From Shimia sp. CNT1-13L.2 (lineage in GTDB: Bacteria; Pseudomonadota; Alphaproteobacteria; Rhodobacterales; Rhodobacteraceae): a stretch of 64,000 nt of DNA. A model generated the notes under the pieces. The model worked only from the letters and a program-made list of their open reading frames with translations. It did not search any database and was not told where the DNA came from. Location: positions 1 through 64,000 of the forward strand of contig NZ_JANDJO010000009.1 in the NCBI RefSeq assembly GCF_024331145.1, written 5' to 3'. Position 1 is the stretch's first letter, and the number at the start of each line of letters is the position of its first letter. Below are positions 44,160 through 53,280 of this stretch, one piece after another. A program made the translations under genes and the position numbers.

Positions 44160-45008
44160 ATGAACGACATGACCGAAGGCTATCATTTCAACGTCATGCG
44201 CCGCGCCATCGACCTGATCGATCAGGGCGGCGAGTCGATGTCGCTCGAAGATCTCGCCCGCGCGATGGACATGAGCCCGGCCCATTTCCAGCGCCTCTTC
44301 ACCAAGTGGGCCGGCGTCAGCCCCAAGAAATACCAGCAATACCTCACCCTCGGCCATGCCAAGGCCCTGCTGCACGATCACTTCACCACGCTGGAAACAT
44401 CGAACTCTGTGGGTCTCTCCGGGTCGGGCCGCCTGCACGATCTGTTCCTGCGCTGGGAAGCCATGAGCCCCGGCGAATACGCCCGCAAGGGCGCGGGTCT
44501 GACCATCTATTGGGGCTGGTTCGACAGCCCCTTCGGCCTGTCCCTCGTGATGGGCACCGAAAAGGGCATCTGCGGCATCGGCTTTGCCTCGGAAACCGGC
44601 GAGGAATGGGCGATGCAGGATCTCGTGTCGCGCTGGCCCAAGGCCACCTTTGTTGAAGACCCGATGTTCCTTCGTCCCTGGGTGCTCGCGGCCTACCAGA
44701 CCGACAGCGCCGCTCTCGACAAGACGCCGCTCTACATGATCGGCTCGCCGCTTCAGATCAAGGTCTGGGAAGCCCTCATGCGCATCCCCTCGGGGCAGGT
44801 CAGCACCTATTCGGAAATCGCCCAGTCGATCGGTATGCCCCGCGCCGTGCGTGCGGTTGGAACCGCCGTCGGCCGCAACCCGGTCAGCTGGCTGATCCCC
44901 TGCCACCGGGCGCTGCGCAAATCCGGCGCGCTGGGCGGCTATCACTGGGGTCTGCCGGTCAAACGCTGCCTGTTGGCCTATGAGGGGGCGCGCGCAGACG
45001 CGGAATAG
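44160..45008 (+). CDS. AraC-type HTH and methylated-DNA-protein cysteine methyltransferase fusion
   Basis: A 282-residue fusion. The N-terminal ~110 residues are an AraC-type HTH (LEDLARAMDMSPAHFQRLF); the C-terminal ~160 residues are an O6-alkylguanine methyltransferase with the acceptor Cys in LIPCHRALRKSG. It resembles E. coli Ada without its first zinc domain. It repairs alkylated DNA and may self-regulate. The ATG is preceded by GAGGAGAGCTTCC. Confidence 0.92.
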   Translation: MNDMTEGYHFNVMRRAIDLIDQGGESMSLEDLARAMDMSPAHFQRLFTKWAGVSPKKYQQYLTLGHAKALLHDHFTTLETSNSVGLSGSGRLHDLFLRWEAMSPGEYARKGAGLTIYWGWFDSPFGLSLVMGTEKGICGIGFASETGEEWAMQDLVSRWPKATFVEDPMFLRPWVLAAYQTDSAALDKTPLYMIGSPLQIKVWEALMRIPSGQVSTYSEIAQSIGMPRAVRAVGTAVGRNPVSWLIPCHRALRKSGALGGYHWGLPVKRCLLAYEGARADAE

Positions 45009-45132
45009 TCCCCAATTTGCCGAAATCCGCCTATTTTTCCCCCTCTAAACCTTTGGGGGATGGCATCTGTTCGCCTATATTGGAAGAAAGGCCGCAAAAG
45101 ACGGCAACGACAGTCAAAACGAGGCAGCAGTC

Positions 45133-45786
45133 ATGAAACGTATCACCCTTCCCCTTTTCGCCCTCGCGCTCGGCGGTTTGGCCGCCTGTACCGATCCCGG
45201 TTACGTGACCGGTGACGCGGGCGAGCGCGACCGCTATCGCCAGACCAAACAGGGGGCCCTGCTGGGTGGTCTGCTTGGGGCCGGTGCCGCCAAGGTCACG
45301 GGCGGCGATGCCCTCAAGGGCGCCGTGATCGGTGCCGGTGCGGGCGCCCTGATCGGCAACCACCTCGACAAGCAAGAGGCCGAGCTGCGCAGCGAACTGG
45401 ATGACGATGTCACCATCGAGAACACCGGCGATCGCCTGATCGTCACCCTGCCGCAGGACATCCTGTTCGACTCCGACAGCGCCTATGTCAGCCCGGCCCT
45501 GTCCGACGATCTGGTCACCGTCGCCCGCAGCCTTCAGAAGTATCCCGACTCGGTTGTGCAGGTGATCGGCCACACCGACAACACCGGCTCTGCCGAACAC
45601 AATCAGGATCTCTCCGAACGCCGCGCCGAAGCCGTGGCCGACCGCCTGATGGAAGCCGGCGTCGATTTCGACCGCATCCAGACCATCGGCCGAGGCGAGA
45701 ACCAGCCCATCGCCTCGAACCTGACCGAGGACGGCAAGGCCCAGAACCGCCGCGTCGAGATCGTGATCCTTCCCAACGCGACCTGA
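45133..45786 (+). CDS. OmpA-family lipoprotein
   Basis: A 217-residue outer-membrane lipoprotein. The lipobox is LAAC (Cys at 20) and the C-terminal ~110 residues form the OmpA peptidoglycan-binding domain (IGHTDNTG, NQDLSERRAEAV). A glycine-rich hydrophobic stretch (about 42-75) with GAGAGALIGN precedes it, typical of the YiaD/Pal-like family. Confidence 0.92.
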   Translation: MKRITLPLFALALGGLAACTDPGYVTGDAGERDRYRQTKQGALLGGLLGAGAAKVTGGDALKGAVIGAGAGALIGNHLDKQEAELRSELDDDVTIENTGDRLIVTLPQDILFDSDSAYVSPALSDDLVTVARSLQKYPDSVVQVIGHTDNTGSAEHNQDLSERRAEAVADRLMEAGVDFDRIQTIGRGENQPIASNLTEDGKAQNRRVEIVILPNAT

Positions 45787-45806
45787 TCCATCTCTGCATT
45801 CCTGCA

Positions 45807-45838
45807 CAGGGGTCTGCGCGGCAGGCCCCTGTTGTTTT
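45807..45838 (+). terminator. Terminator of the OmpA gene
   Basis: Stem CAGGGG...CCCCTG with an interrupted GC inner part, followed by TTGTTTT. Confidence 0.65.
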
Positions 45839-45891
45839 CCTGATCGCCCGTCATAGGTTCTGAACTGACAACAGCGAACAGGAATGTCCCC

Positions 45892-46425
45892 ATGACCAAA
45901 CTTCTCGGCCTGTCCGGTGCCCTGCGCCGCGAGTCCACAAACCGCAAACTCCTGCGCGAGGCGGCCCGCCTGTTCGGCGAGGCCACCTATGTCGAAGCAG
46001 ACCTGAACATGCCGCTTTACGACGGCGATCTCGAAGAGGCCTCCGGCCTGCCCGCCGCCGCGCAGACCCTCGTGCAGCAGATCGCCGAGGCAGACGCGGT
46101 GTTGATTTCCTCGCCCGAATACAACAGCGGCATCCCCGGTGTTCTGAAAAACGCTCTCGACTGGGCCAGCCGCGCGGATGTGAAACCCTGGACCGACAAG
46201 CCCGTCGCCCTGATGACGGCAGCGGCCGGTCGCGCCGGCGGCGCCCGCGCCCACAACAACCTGCGCCTTGCCATGGCGCCTTTCCGCGCCCGCGTCGTGA
46301 ACGGCCCCGAAGTCATGGTTGCCGCCTCCGGCAGCCAGTTCGACGAGGATGGCCGCATCTCGGAAAGCTACGTCAAGAACCTGACCGCACTGATGGACAC
46401 CCTGCGCGCCGAAATCACCCGCTAG
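45892..46425 (+). CDS. NADPH-dependent FMN reductase family protein
   Basis: A 177-residue flavodoxin-like protein. FMN-binding motifs are GLSGALRRESTNRKLL (phosphate loop) and SPEYNSGIPGVLKNALDW. It likely reduces FMN, quinones or azo compounds with NAD(P)H. It stands alone. Confidence 0.9.
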   Translation: MTKLLGLSGALRRESTNRKLLREAARLFGEATYVEADLNMPLYDGDLEEASGLPAAAQTLVQQIAEADAVLISSPEYNSGIPGVLKNALDWASRADVKPWTDKPVALMTAAAGRAGGARAHNNLRLAMAPFRARVVNGPEVMVAASGSQFDEDGRISESYVKNLTALMDTLRAEITR

Positions 46426-46472
46426 AGCGGCATTGCAAACATCCGCCCGGCGGTCCCGCCGGGCTGCGCCCG

Positions 46473-46871
46473 CTAAATCCGGTTGCTGACCTCGATCAGG
46501 TTACCATCCGGATCGCGCAGATAGACCGACAGGATCGGCCCCGTCGCCCCCGTCCGGCGCACCGGGCCTTCCTCGATCTCGATGCCCCTGGCCGCCAAAT
46601 GCGTCTGCCACTCCGCAAACGGCACCTCGCTCAGGAAACACAAGTCGGCCGATCCCGCCATCACCCGCGCTGCCTTGGGTTCGAACTCGGCCCCGCTCTG
46701 GTGCAGGTTGATTTTCTGCGCCCCGAACTTCAACGCCCAGCGCACCGTCCCGTCGGCAGGGCGGAACTCTTCCGCCTCCATGCCAAGCACATCGCAATAA
46801 AACGCGCGCGTCGCCGCCACATCGGCGACGGTCAGCACAAGATGATCAAGCGACGACAGCACCGGCTTCAC
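46473..46871 (-). CDS. VOC family protein
   Basis: A 132-residue vicinal-oxygen-chelate (glyoxalase-like) protein. Metal-binding positions likely are His10 (LDHLVLT), His57 (INLHQSG) and a late Glu (GNLIEVSN). The start is a GTG overlapping the asparaginase stop in GTGA, so translation is coupled. The specific substrate is unknown. Confidence 0.85.
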   Translation of the reverse strand: MKPVLSSLDHLVLTVADVAATRAFYCDVLGMEAEEFRPADGTVRWALKFGAQKINLHQSGAEFEPKAARVMAGSADLCFLSEVPFAEWQTHLAARGIEIEEGPVRRTGATGPILSVYLRDPDGNLIEVSNRI

Positions 46872-47863
46872 AACAGGGCCGCCGTCGGCTTCATGCGTCC
46901 GGTGACCAAACCGTCCCAATTGCGGATCGCCCCGTTCACGAACTTCTGCGCCGTTGGATGGGCCGCGTCCAGCACGCCCAAACGCACGAGAATTGCCGCC
47001 ATCACGCATTCCGCGCCACGGGTGCCACCGTCCACCACCTTGACCGACACACCCATCTTTTTCTCGGGAATGATCGCGATGAAATAGGCCTCGGCCCCGG
47101 TTTTCACCGCCACCTTGTGATCCATCGCCCGCATCAGTTCCGTACAGGCCCGCCCTTCGCCCGCCACCAGTTCGGGATAGACCGCCATCGCATCGCGCAA
47201 CCGCGCCGCCGCTCTTTCGCGCGTGCTCCCCTCGCGATCCGCCGCTGCGAAAAAGGCCATCGCCCGTGCCATGCCGTGCATGGTGGTGGCAAAGTTCGGG
47301 GCGGAACAGCCATCAATCCCGAACCCCGGCGTCTCCTCCTGAGTGACCTCCTCAAAGGCCGCCTTTACCGCCACCTGCACCGGATGGTCGGGATCAACAT
47401 ATTCCGGCCCGGCGCCAAGATGTCTGGTCAGCGTCAGGAACCCCGAATGCTTGCCCGAACAGTTGTTGTGATAGCGACACACCGGCTTGCCTTCGCGGAT
47501 CAAGGCGTCCCGCGCCTCGATATCGCGCGGCTCCTGCGGGCCACAACGGAAATCCTCGTCGCTGAACCCAAGATCCGCCAGCCACGCCTTCACCCGAACC
47601 GAATGGATCTCGGCCCCGTTGTGCGAGGCACAGGCCAGTGCCAGCTGCTCATCCGTCAGCCCCGCCGCATCTGCCGCCCCGCTTTCGATCAGGGGCAGCG
47701 CCTGAAGCATCTTCGAAGACGATCGCGGCAGCACAACAGCCTCGGGATCGCCCCAGGCCTCGACAATCTGGCCGCTTGCGTCGCACACCACCGCGTGGCC
47801 GCGATGCACACTTTCAAGGAACGGTCCGCGCCAAAGCTCTACCATCGGGACAGGTTCAGTCAT
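46868..47863 (-). CDS. Asparaginase (class 3, AnsA-type of Rhizobium)
   Basis: A 331-residue protein of the asparaginase II family (Pfam Asparaginase_II), a serine-lysine amidohydrolase type distinct from E. coli AnsA/AnsB. Signatures: PRSSSKMLQALPL, CASHNGA and HNNCSGKHSG; the cysteines bind zinc in the Rhizobium homologue. It converts asparagine to aspartate and ammonia. Confidence 0.9.
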   Translation of the reverse strand: MTEPVPMVELWRGPFLESVHRGHAVVCDASGQIVEAWGDPEAVVLPRSSSKMLQALPLIESGAADAAGLTDEQLALACASHNGAEIHSVRVKAWLADLGFSDEDFRCGPQEPRDIEARDALIREGKPVCRYHNNCSGKHSGFLTLTRHLGAGPEYVDPDHPVQVAVKAAFEEVTQEETPGFGIDGCSAPNFATTMHGMARAMAFFAAADREGSTRERAAARLRDAMAVYPELVAGEGRACTELMRAMDHKVAVKTGAEAYFIAIIPEKKMGVSVKVVDGGTRGAECVMAAILVRLGVLDAAHPTAQKFVNGAIRNWDGLVTGRMKPTAALL

Positions 47864-48029
47864 GTTTCACTCGTTCATATGGGCAAATTTGTGCCAACAG
47901 GTCTTTTCCCCACTGGCCAAATCAGGCTAATATGATTGTATCGAGAAAGAAATGTTCCGCGGGACAAAAACGGGCAACAAGCCCGAGACGGAACAACCAG
48001 AGGCAAAGCACAGCTTGGAGGCTGTTTAT

Positions 48030-48557
48030 ATGGGATCACGTCTTGTGAAACTTGTTGCCACGGCAACGATGGCACTGGGTGCATTCGCTGCGCATGCGCA
48101 GGAGGCAAGCACGAACCAGATCGCCGCGATGACCTCGTGGAGCGTTTTCAAGGAAAACAGCCCCAAGGAATGCTGGGCCGTTTCCACCGCCGAGGAAAGC
48201 GTGAACACCAAGGATGGCAACGTCGTGGCCGTGCGCCGTTCCGACATCCTGTTCATGGTGGTCTTCCGCCCCGAGGTGAATGTCGCTGGCCAGGTCGGCT
48301 TTACCGGCGGCTACCCGTTCAAGGGCGGCTCGACCGTGAACCTCAATATCGACGGCCAGAGCTTCGAACTGTTCACCGAAGGTGAATGGGCCTGGCCTGC
48401 CTCGACCGCCGATGACGCCAAGATCGTCACCGCCATGAAACGCGGCTCCAAGGCCAAGCTGACCGCCATGTCGGCCCGCGGCACCAAGACCGAAGACAGC
48501 TTCTCGCTGCTCGGTTTCACCGCCGCCGTCGAAGAAGCTGACAAACAGTGTAAGTAA
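48030..48557 (+). CDS. Invasion-associated locus B (IalB)-like exported protein
   Basis: A 175-residue protein with a signal peptide ending AHA and an IalB-type domain (WSVFKENSPKECWAVS, later SLLGFTAAVEEADKQC). The first identified member is linked to red-cell invasion in Bartonella; in free-living bacteria the role is unknown, probably envelope-related. Two Cys may form a disulfide. Start ATG after GGAGG. It stands alone. Confidence 0.82.
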   Translation: MGSRLVKLVATATMALGAFAAHAQEASTNQIAAMTSWSVFKENSPKECWAVSTAEESVNTKDGNVVAVRRSDILFMVVFRPEVNVAGQVGFTGGYPFKGGSTVNLNIDGQSFELFTEGEWAWPASTADDAKIVTAMKRGSKAKLTAMSARGTKTEDSFSLLGFTAAVEEADKQCK

Positions 48558-48722
48558 GTCAGCCCCGCCATCCGGACGCCCGCGCCCGATGGCACCACAA
48601 TAACAAGTGCATCCCAAAGTAAGGGCGCACCGGGACCCACAAAGGGCCCATATAACAGGCACACCCACGGGGGACATCGGCCGCACGAACGGCCGGGCAA
48701 ACCGTCAAAGGGGGGCAGAGCA

Positions 48723-49367
48723 GTGAAACTACAGGCGCAACAGGCGTTGCCTGAACCCAAACCCGTATCCGCAGCCGGTCTGCCGTGCGTCCTGCGCGGC
48801 ACCATGATTGCCACGCAACGCGGCGAGATTCCCGTCGAAGACCTTCAGGCCGGAGACCGCGTTGTCTCGCGCGATCGCGGTCTTGCCACCGTGCGCTGGA
48901 TCGGCGTTCTCCAAGTCGACAGCCACCTCACCTCGGACGAGGCCCCGGTGAAAATCCCGCGCGGCGCGCTTGGCCGCAATGTCCCGATTCGCGATCTCTA
49001 TGTCGCCCCCGATCAGCGCCTCTGGCTGCGCGGCGCGGCCTTCAAGGATCTCTTTGCCTCGCACGAGGTTCTGATCCCAGCCCGTCACCTTGTTGGCTGG
49101 CACGGCATCTCGCAGGTCACCTATGTGCCCGACGCGGAATACCATCTCGTACTGTTTGATCAGAGCGAGATCATCGTCGCCGACGGCCTTCAGGTCGAAA
49201 GCGTGCATCCCGGCGGCTCGCTCGATGCCTTCGCCTGCACCGCCCGCGACGCCATGATCGCCCTGTTCCCCGAACTCACCCACCTCGCCGGAGCCGGTGG
49301 CGCCCCCCGCCGCCGCCTTGACCGGACCGAGGCCCAAAGCGCGATGGCCAGCCACCGCCGCCATTGA
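48723..49367 (+). CDS. Short Hint-domain protein
   Basis: A 214-residue protein that is nearly all Hint domain (Hint_2 type), beginning with Cys22 in LPCVLRGTMIAT. The conserved SPxHR of the larger paralogues is APDQRLWL here, so the His is replaced by Gln. The start is a GTG with AAGGGGGG upstream; no ATG is available before the Cys. It has no clear cargo domain and no signal peptide. Hint domains cut or link peptide bonds by themselves. This one may be active or partly decayed. Confidence 0.8.
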   Translation: MKLQAQQALPEPKPVSAAGLPCVLRGTMIATQRGEIPVEDLQAGDRVVSRDRGLATVRWIGVLQVDSHLTSDEAPVKIPRGALGRNVPIRDLYVAPDQRLWLRGAAFKDLFASHEVLIPARHLVGWHGISQVTYVPDAEYHLVLFDQSEIIVADGLQVESVHPGGSLDAFACTARDAMIALFPELTHLAGAGGAPRRRLDRTEAQSAMASHRRH

Positions 49368-49377
49368 GCCCGTCAGG

Positions 49378-50046
49378 CTAGTCATACTGCGCGAGGTAAT
49401 CGCGCAGTGTCCGCCCCGGCATATCCTCGTAAAACCGCCCTGTCGGCAGGGTCGCCTCGATCCTGTCCACCCGGAACACCCGGAAACCTTCGCGCAACTC
49501 GCACCAGGCGCACATCGTCCAGACGCGCCCCCAGTATTCCAACTGTAGCGGCCAGACATGCCGCGTGCTGCCCACCCCATCCAACCGCCTGTATTTCAAC
49601 GCCAGCACTTCACGGCCACGAATGGCGGACCGGATCACCGGCATGTGGGCAAACCCGGCCTCGATCTCGGGCGAGGCATAGACAGAAACACCGCTGTCGG
49701 GCGCGGCCTCCGGTTCCGGCATTGCCGCATCCACCTTGCCCAGCACCCGCGCCGCCGCCTGCTGCAACTCCGGGTCCGAGGTCTGTCGCACAAGCGCCGC
49801 CCCAAGGTGCAGCGCCTCCAACTCGATCTGCGTGAAGGACATCGGCGGCAGGAACACCGGCGCGCGCAAGAGATAACCCACGCCGCGCTCTCCTTCGACA
49901 GGGATGCCGCTCGCCACCAGCGAATCCATGTCGCGATAGATGGTCCGGACCGATACCTCCATCCGCTCAGCCAGGTCCTGCGCCTTGTGCAGACGCCCGT
50001 CGCGCAACACCTGAATGAGATCAAAAAGACGATCGGTCCGGCGCAT
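49378..50046 (-). CDS. YafY-type HTH-WYL transcriptional regulator
   Basis: A 222-residue protein with an N-terminal HTH (LAERMEVSVRTIYRDMDSL) and a WYL-like sensor domain (ALKYRRLDGV, RVWTMCAWCELREGFR). It probably senses a nucleotide or other ligand. It begins five bases after the stop of the monooxygenase-like gene and is likely in one operon with it. Confidence 0.88.
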   Translation of the reverse strand: MRRTDRLFDLIQVLRDGRLHKAQDLAERMEVSVRTIYRDMDSLVASGIPVEGERGVGYLLRAPVFLPPMSFTQIELEALHLGAALVRQTSDPELQQAAARVLGKVDAAMPEPEAAPDSGVSVYASPEIEAGFAHMPVIRSAIRGREVLALKYRRLDGVGSTRHVWPLQLEYWGRVWTMCAWCELREGFRVFRVDRIEATLPTGRFYEDMPGRTLRDYLAQYD

Positions 50047-50051
50047 CGGGG

Positions 50052-50354
50052 TTACATTTCTCCGTGAACGGTGGCGTGGCTCATCTGCACAGTGCCCGGA
50101 TCAATCGCCGCCATCAACTGCCCCAGTTCCGGATGCGCCTCGGGATCAAAGGCGGCGCTGGCGGCCTTGGCACTCGCCATGTCCTGCCATTCAACAATAT
50201 CCTGCCAGGTGCCGTCTTCCCCTTCGACAAGCCGCCGCCGCTGAAACCCCGGCTGCGCGCGCACAAAGCCTTCGCTGCCGCACCAGGCCATCTTGATCTC
50301 TTCGGCACCAATGCCGGGGTTGAGGGAAAATCGAACGGTTTCGATGACTGACAT
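50052..50354 (-). CDS. ABM-like dimeric barrel protein
   Basis: A 100-residue protein of the antibiotic-biosynthesis-monooxygenase fold type (FSLNPGIGAEEIKMAW, WQDIVEWQDM). Start ATG after AGGAG. It precedes the WYL regulator, which might control it. No reaction can be inferred. Confidence 0.75.
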   Translation of the reverse strand: MSVIETVRFSLNPGIGAEEIKMAWCGSEGFVRAQPGFQRRRLVEGEDGTWQDIVEWQDMASAKAASAAFDPEAHPELGQLMAAIDPGTVQMSHATVHGEM

Positions 50355-50516
50355 CACATGTCTCCTTTTCAGTTATGATGCCGCCCTCATGACAGCCCCC
50401 AACTGACAGGGTCTGTCAGTTGGCCACACATGAAACCAAAATTGCCAGGTTTTCTTGCAATTTCGTGCTAATGGTATATCTGACGCGTCTGATTTCACAC
50501 CCAGGACCCAAAGCCC

Positions 50517-51710
50517 ATGACCGCCAGCGCACCGATCACGCAGGACGTGATGACCATCCCGCGGAAAACGCCCGAAGGCGACAAGATCAACCTTGTCGGC
50601 CTGACGCGCGACGCCATGCGCGACGTCCTGATCGCCAATGGCACCCCCGAGAAACAGGCCAAGATGCGCACCGGCCAGATCTGGCAGTGGATCTACCAAT
50701 GGGGCGTGCGTGACTTCCACGAGATGACCAACCTCTCCAAGGCCTACCGCGCCGAACTCGACGAAAAGTTCGAAGTCGCCGTGCCCGAGGTGGTCAGCAA
50801 ACAGGTCAGCGAAGACGGCACCCGCAAATACCTCGTCCGCATTGCCGGCGGCCACGAGGTCGAAGTCGTCTATATCCCCGAGGAAGATCGCGGCACCCTC
50901 TGCGTCTCCTCGCAGGTCGGCTGCACCCTCACCTGTTCCTTCTGCCACACCGGCACCCAGAAACTCGTGCGCAACCTGACCGCGGCCGAAATCGTCGGCC
51001 AGATCATGATGGCCCGCGACGACCTTGGCGAATGGCCCGAACGCGGCGCGCCCAAGGATGAAACCCGCCTCCTGTCGAACATCGTCCTGATGGGCATGGG
51101 CGAACCGCTCTACAATTTCGAAAACGTCCGCGACGCGATGAAGATCGCGATGGACCCCGAGGGCATCTCGCTCTCGCGCCGCCGCATCACGCTGTCGACT
51201 TCCGGCGTGGTGCCGGAAATCGCCCGCACGGCACAGGAAATCGGCTGCCTGCTGGCGATCTCCTTCCACGCCACCACTGATGAAACCCGCGACGTGCTGG
51301 TGCCGATCAACAAACGCTGGAACATTGAAACCCTGCTCGAGGCGCTGGCCTCCTATCCCAAGGCCTCGAACTCGGAACGCATCACCTTTGAATACGTGAT
51401 GCTGGCCGGCGTGAACGACAGCGACGAAGACGCCCACCGCCTGATCGACCATATCAAGCGCCACAACATCCCGGCCAAGATCAACCTGATCCCGTTCAAC
51501 GAATGGCCCGGCTCGCCCTACAAACGCTCGTCCAACAACCGCATCCGCGCCTTTGCCAACATCATCTACCAGGCCGGCTACGCCTCGCCAATCCGCACTC
51601 CGCGCGGTGAAGACATCATGGCCGCTTGTGGCCAGCTGAAATCGGCCACCGAACGCGCCCGCAAGTCGCGCAAGCAGATCGAGGCCGAAGCGGGCCTCTC
51701 TGGCAGCTGA
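50517..51710 (+). CDS. rlmN: 23S rRNA/tRNA adenine C2-methyltransferase RlmN
   Basis: A 397-residue radical SAM methyltransferase. The cluster motif is CTLTCSFC and the C-terminal methyl-carrier Cys is in MAACGQL. It methylates A2503 in 23S rRNA and A37 in some tRNAs. It follows a 160-base gap and is followed by a terminator. Confidence 0.96.
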   Translation: MTASAPITQDVMTIPRKTPEGDKINLVGLTRDAMRDVLIANGTPEKQAKMRTGQIWQWIYQWGVRDFHEMTNLSKAYRAELDEKFEVAVPEVVSKQVSEDGTRKYLVRIAGGHEVEVVYIPEEDRGTLCVSSQVGCTLTCSFCHTGTQKLVRNLTAAEIVGQIMMARDDLGEWPERGAPKDETRLLSNIVLMGMGEPLYNFENVRDAMKIAMDPEGISLSRRRITLSTSGVVPEIARTAQEIGCLLAISFHATTDETRDVLVPINKRWNIETLLEALASYPKASNSERITFEYVMLAGVNDSDEDAHRLIDHIKRHNIPAKINLIPFNEWPGSPYKRSSNNRIRAFANIIYQAGYASPIRTPRGEDIMAACGQLKSATERARKSRKQIEAEAGLSGS

Positions 51711-51733
51711 TATTTTGCGAGGCGCTGCCTCGC

Positions 51734-51764
51734 GATCCGGGGTATTTGCCCCAAGAAGAAAAGA
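51734..51764 (+). repeat. Interspersed repeat (GGGGTATTTGCCCCAAGAAGAA type)
   Basis: Plus-orientation copy; compare 38698-38730 and the inverted 51875-51904. Confidence 0.6.
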
Positions 51765-51765
51765 T

Positions 51766-51808
51766 GCGCCCCGAATTCCAAAGCGGAGTTCGGGGCGTCT
51801 TCTCCTTG
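51766..51808 (+). terminator. Terminator of rlmN
   Basis: A 14-bp stem GCGCCCCGAATTCC / GGAGTTCGGGGCGT with two G-U pairs and loop AAAGC, followed by a CT-rich tail CTTCTCCTT. Confidence 0.75.
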
Positions 51809-51874
51809 GGCGGCCATCGGCTCCCCAGCCTGTACCGCGTAAGTATTGAACATGGTCGGGATTAGGGAAACCTT

Positions 51875-51904
51875 GCTTCTTCTTGGAAAAATACCCTGGG
51901 GGGG
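51875..51904 (-). repeat. Interspersed repeat, inverted copy
   Basis: Minus-orientation copy: on the minus strand CAGGGTATTTTTCCAAGAAGAAGC. It faces the 51734 copy across the terminator. Confidence 0.6.
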
Positions 51905-52055
51905 AGCGGCGCAACCGCCCTTCGGGTGGGGGCGCCGTGGGGGGGCAAAGCCCCCCGCACCTGCCCCAAACTTTCCTCATTTCCGGTAGAAAACCGCCCA
52001 GATCAACAGTCAGTTTCCAAACTGTGAACAGTTAACCTTTGGAAGGAAACGACCC

Positions 52056-52265
52056 ATGGCACATGCAGATATTGGCGGCGCTTGCATCGATTCGCCGACC
52101 CTCGACCTGATCACCCGCGAGCGCAGCAAAGCGCTGAGCACCCGCGAATGGAAATTCCGTCTTGCCGGCTACGGCTATGCGATCAAGGACGTCAAAGGCG
52201 CCCAGGTCGTCACCAAGCTGCCGCAGGGCACCGAACTGGGCGTGCTTCCCTCGCAGATCCACTAA
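52056..52265 (+). CDS. Small conserved hypothetical protein
   Basis: A 69-residue protein with strong GGAAGGAAACGACCC upstream. No domain is recognised. It has a central basic stretch (SKALSTREWKF) and a C-terminal half likely beta. It converges with the LOG gene, overlapping by four bases. Confidence 0.65.
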   Translation: MAHADIGGACIDSPTLDLITRERSKALSTREWKFRLAGYGYAIKDVKGAQVVTKLPQGTELGVLPSQIH

Positions 52266-53098
52266 CGGCCCGGGATCACATCCCGCGGGGCACAGTCGCC
52301 CCAGCTGTCGATCACCTCGATCGCCTCTTGGGCCGTCTCCACGAAACGGAACAGCTCGAGATCGTCCGCCGAGATGGTGCCCGCATCCGCCAGCGCCTCC
52401 CAGTTGATGATCTTCTCCCAGAAGTCGCGCCCGAACAGCAGGAACGGCACGCATTCCATGCGCCCGGTCTGGATCAGGGTCAGCGACTCGAACATCTCGT
52501 CAAGCGTGCCAAACCCGCCCGGAAAGCAGCAGATCGCCTGCGCCCGCATCAGGAAATGCATCTTGCGGATCGCGAAGTAGTGGAAGTTGAAACACAGCTC
52601 CGGCGTCACGAATTCATTCGGCGCCTGCTCGTGCGGCAACACGATATTCAGACCGATCGACTTGCCACCCGCATCAATCGCACCACGGTTGCCGGCCTCC
52701 ATCACACCGGGGCCACCGCCCGTCACGATCACGTTGGTCTTGCCATCGCTGCGCAGGGTCATCAGCCGGGCAAACTCGCGCGCCTCATCGTAATACTTCG
52801 ACAAGTTGGCCAGCGTCTCGGTACGCGCGGTGTCACGTTTGGCAGGCTCCGGAATGCGCGCGCCGCCGAACATCACGATGGTGCCTTCGACCCCCTGGTC
52901 CACCAATTCCAGCTCGGGCTTGTGCAGCTCAAGCTGAAGCCGCACCGACCGCATTTCGTCCCGACACAGAAAATCCTGATCCGCATAGGCCAGCCGGTAA
53001 GCCGGCGACATGGTCTGCGGCGTCTGCGGCACGTGGCTGGCGGTATCGGCATCCGTATGGGCGCTCGGCAGCGGGTTGCGGCGGCTCTGTTCGTTCAT
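52262..53098 (-). CDS. LOG family (TIGR00730) nucleotide phosphoribohydrolase-like protein
   Basis: A 278-residue Rossmann-like protein. Motifs are GGGPGVMEAGNRGA and PGGFGTLDE, the signature pair of the family. Homologues release ribose 5-phosphate from AMP or cytokinin nucleotides. It has an unusually long N-terminus. Start ATG at 53098 follows AGGAAAG. Confidence 0.87.
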   Translation of the reverse strand: MNEQSRRNPLPSAHTDADTASHVPQTPQTMSPAYRLAYADQDFLCRDEMRSVRLQLELHKPELELVDQGVEGTIVMFGGARIPEPAKRDTARTETLANLSKYYDEAREFARLMTLRSDGKTNVIVTGGGPGVMEAGNRGAIDAGGKSIGLNIVLPHEQAPNEFVTPELCFNFHYFAIRKMHFLMRAQAICCFPGGFGTLDEMFESLTLIQTGRMECVPFLLFGRDFWEKIINWEALADAGTISADDLELFRFVETAQEAIEVIDSWGDCAPRDVIPGR

Positions 53099-53280
53099 CA
53101 CTGGTACTTTCCTGTTCGACACTTTCTTTCAGGCGTATCCCAGATGCCCGCCCTTGGCCAGTGACACCCCCGTGACGCATTTTGCCGGTCTGCACGCCCG
53201 CCGCGTCGCATTGTGAACTGGCCAGACCCCTCCGATGCCGTTAGAAAGTCGCGAATCCTGAACCTTGGAGCCTTGAAAAC

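Larger units (their letters stand above)
51711..52055. other. Intergenic region with repeats and hairpins
   Basis: This gap of 345 bases has no gene. It holds a terminator, two copies of the interspersed repeat in opposite directions, and two GC-rich hairpins (CGCCCTTCGGGTGGGGGCG and GGGGGGCAAAGCCCCCC). A ribosome binding site for the next gene lies at its end. Confidence 0.75.

Noticed and set aside
42713..44656. 647-residue open frame across several minus-strand genes
   Set aside because: It crosses the sodium channel and desaturase genes, both with clear family motifs on the other strand.
46445..46464. GCCCGGCG...CGCCGGGC hairpin as a third copy of the structured repeat
   Set aside because: Only one of the four hairpins is present; the core GCCTGGGYGGGCGC is missing.
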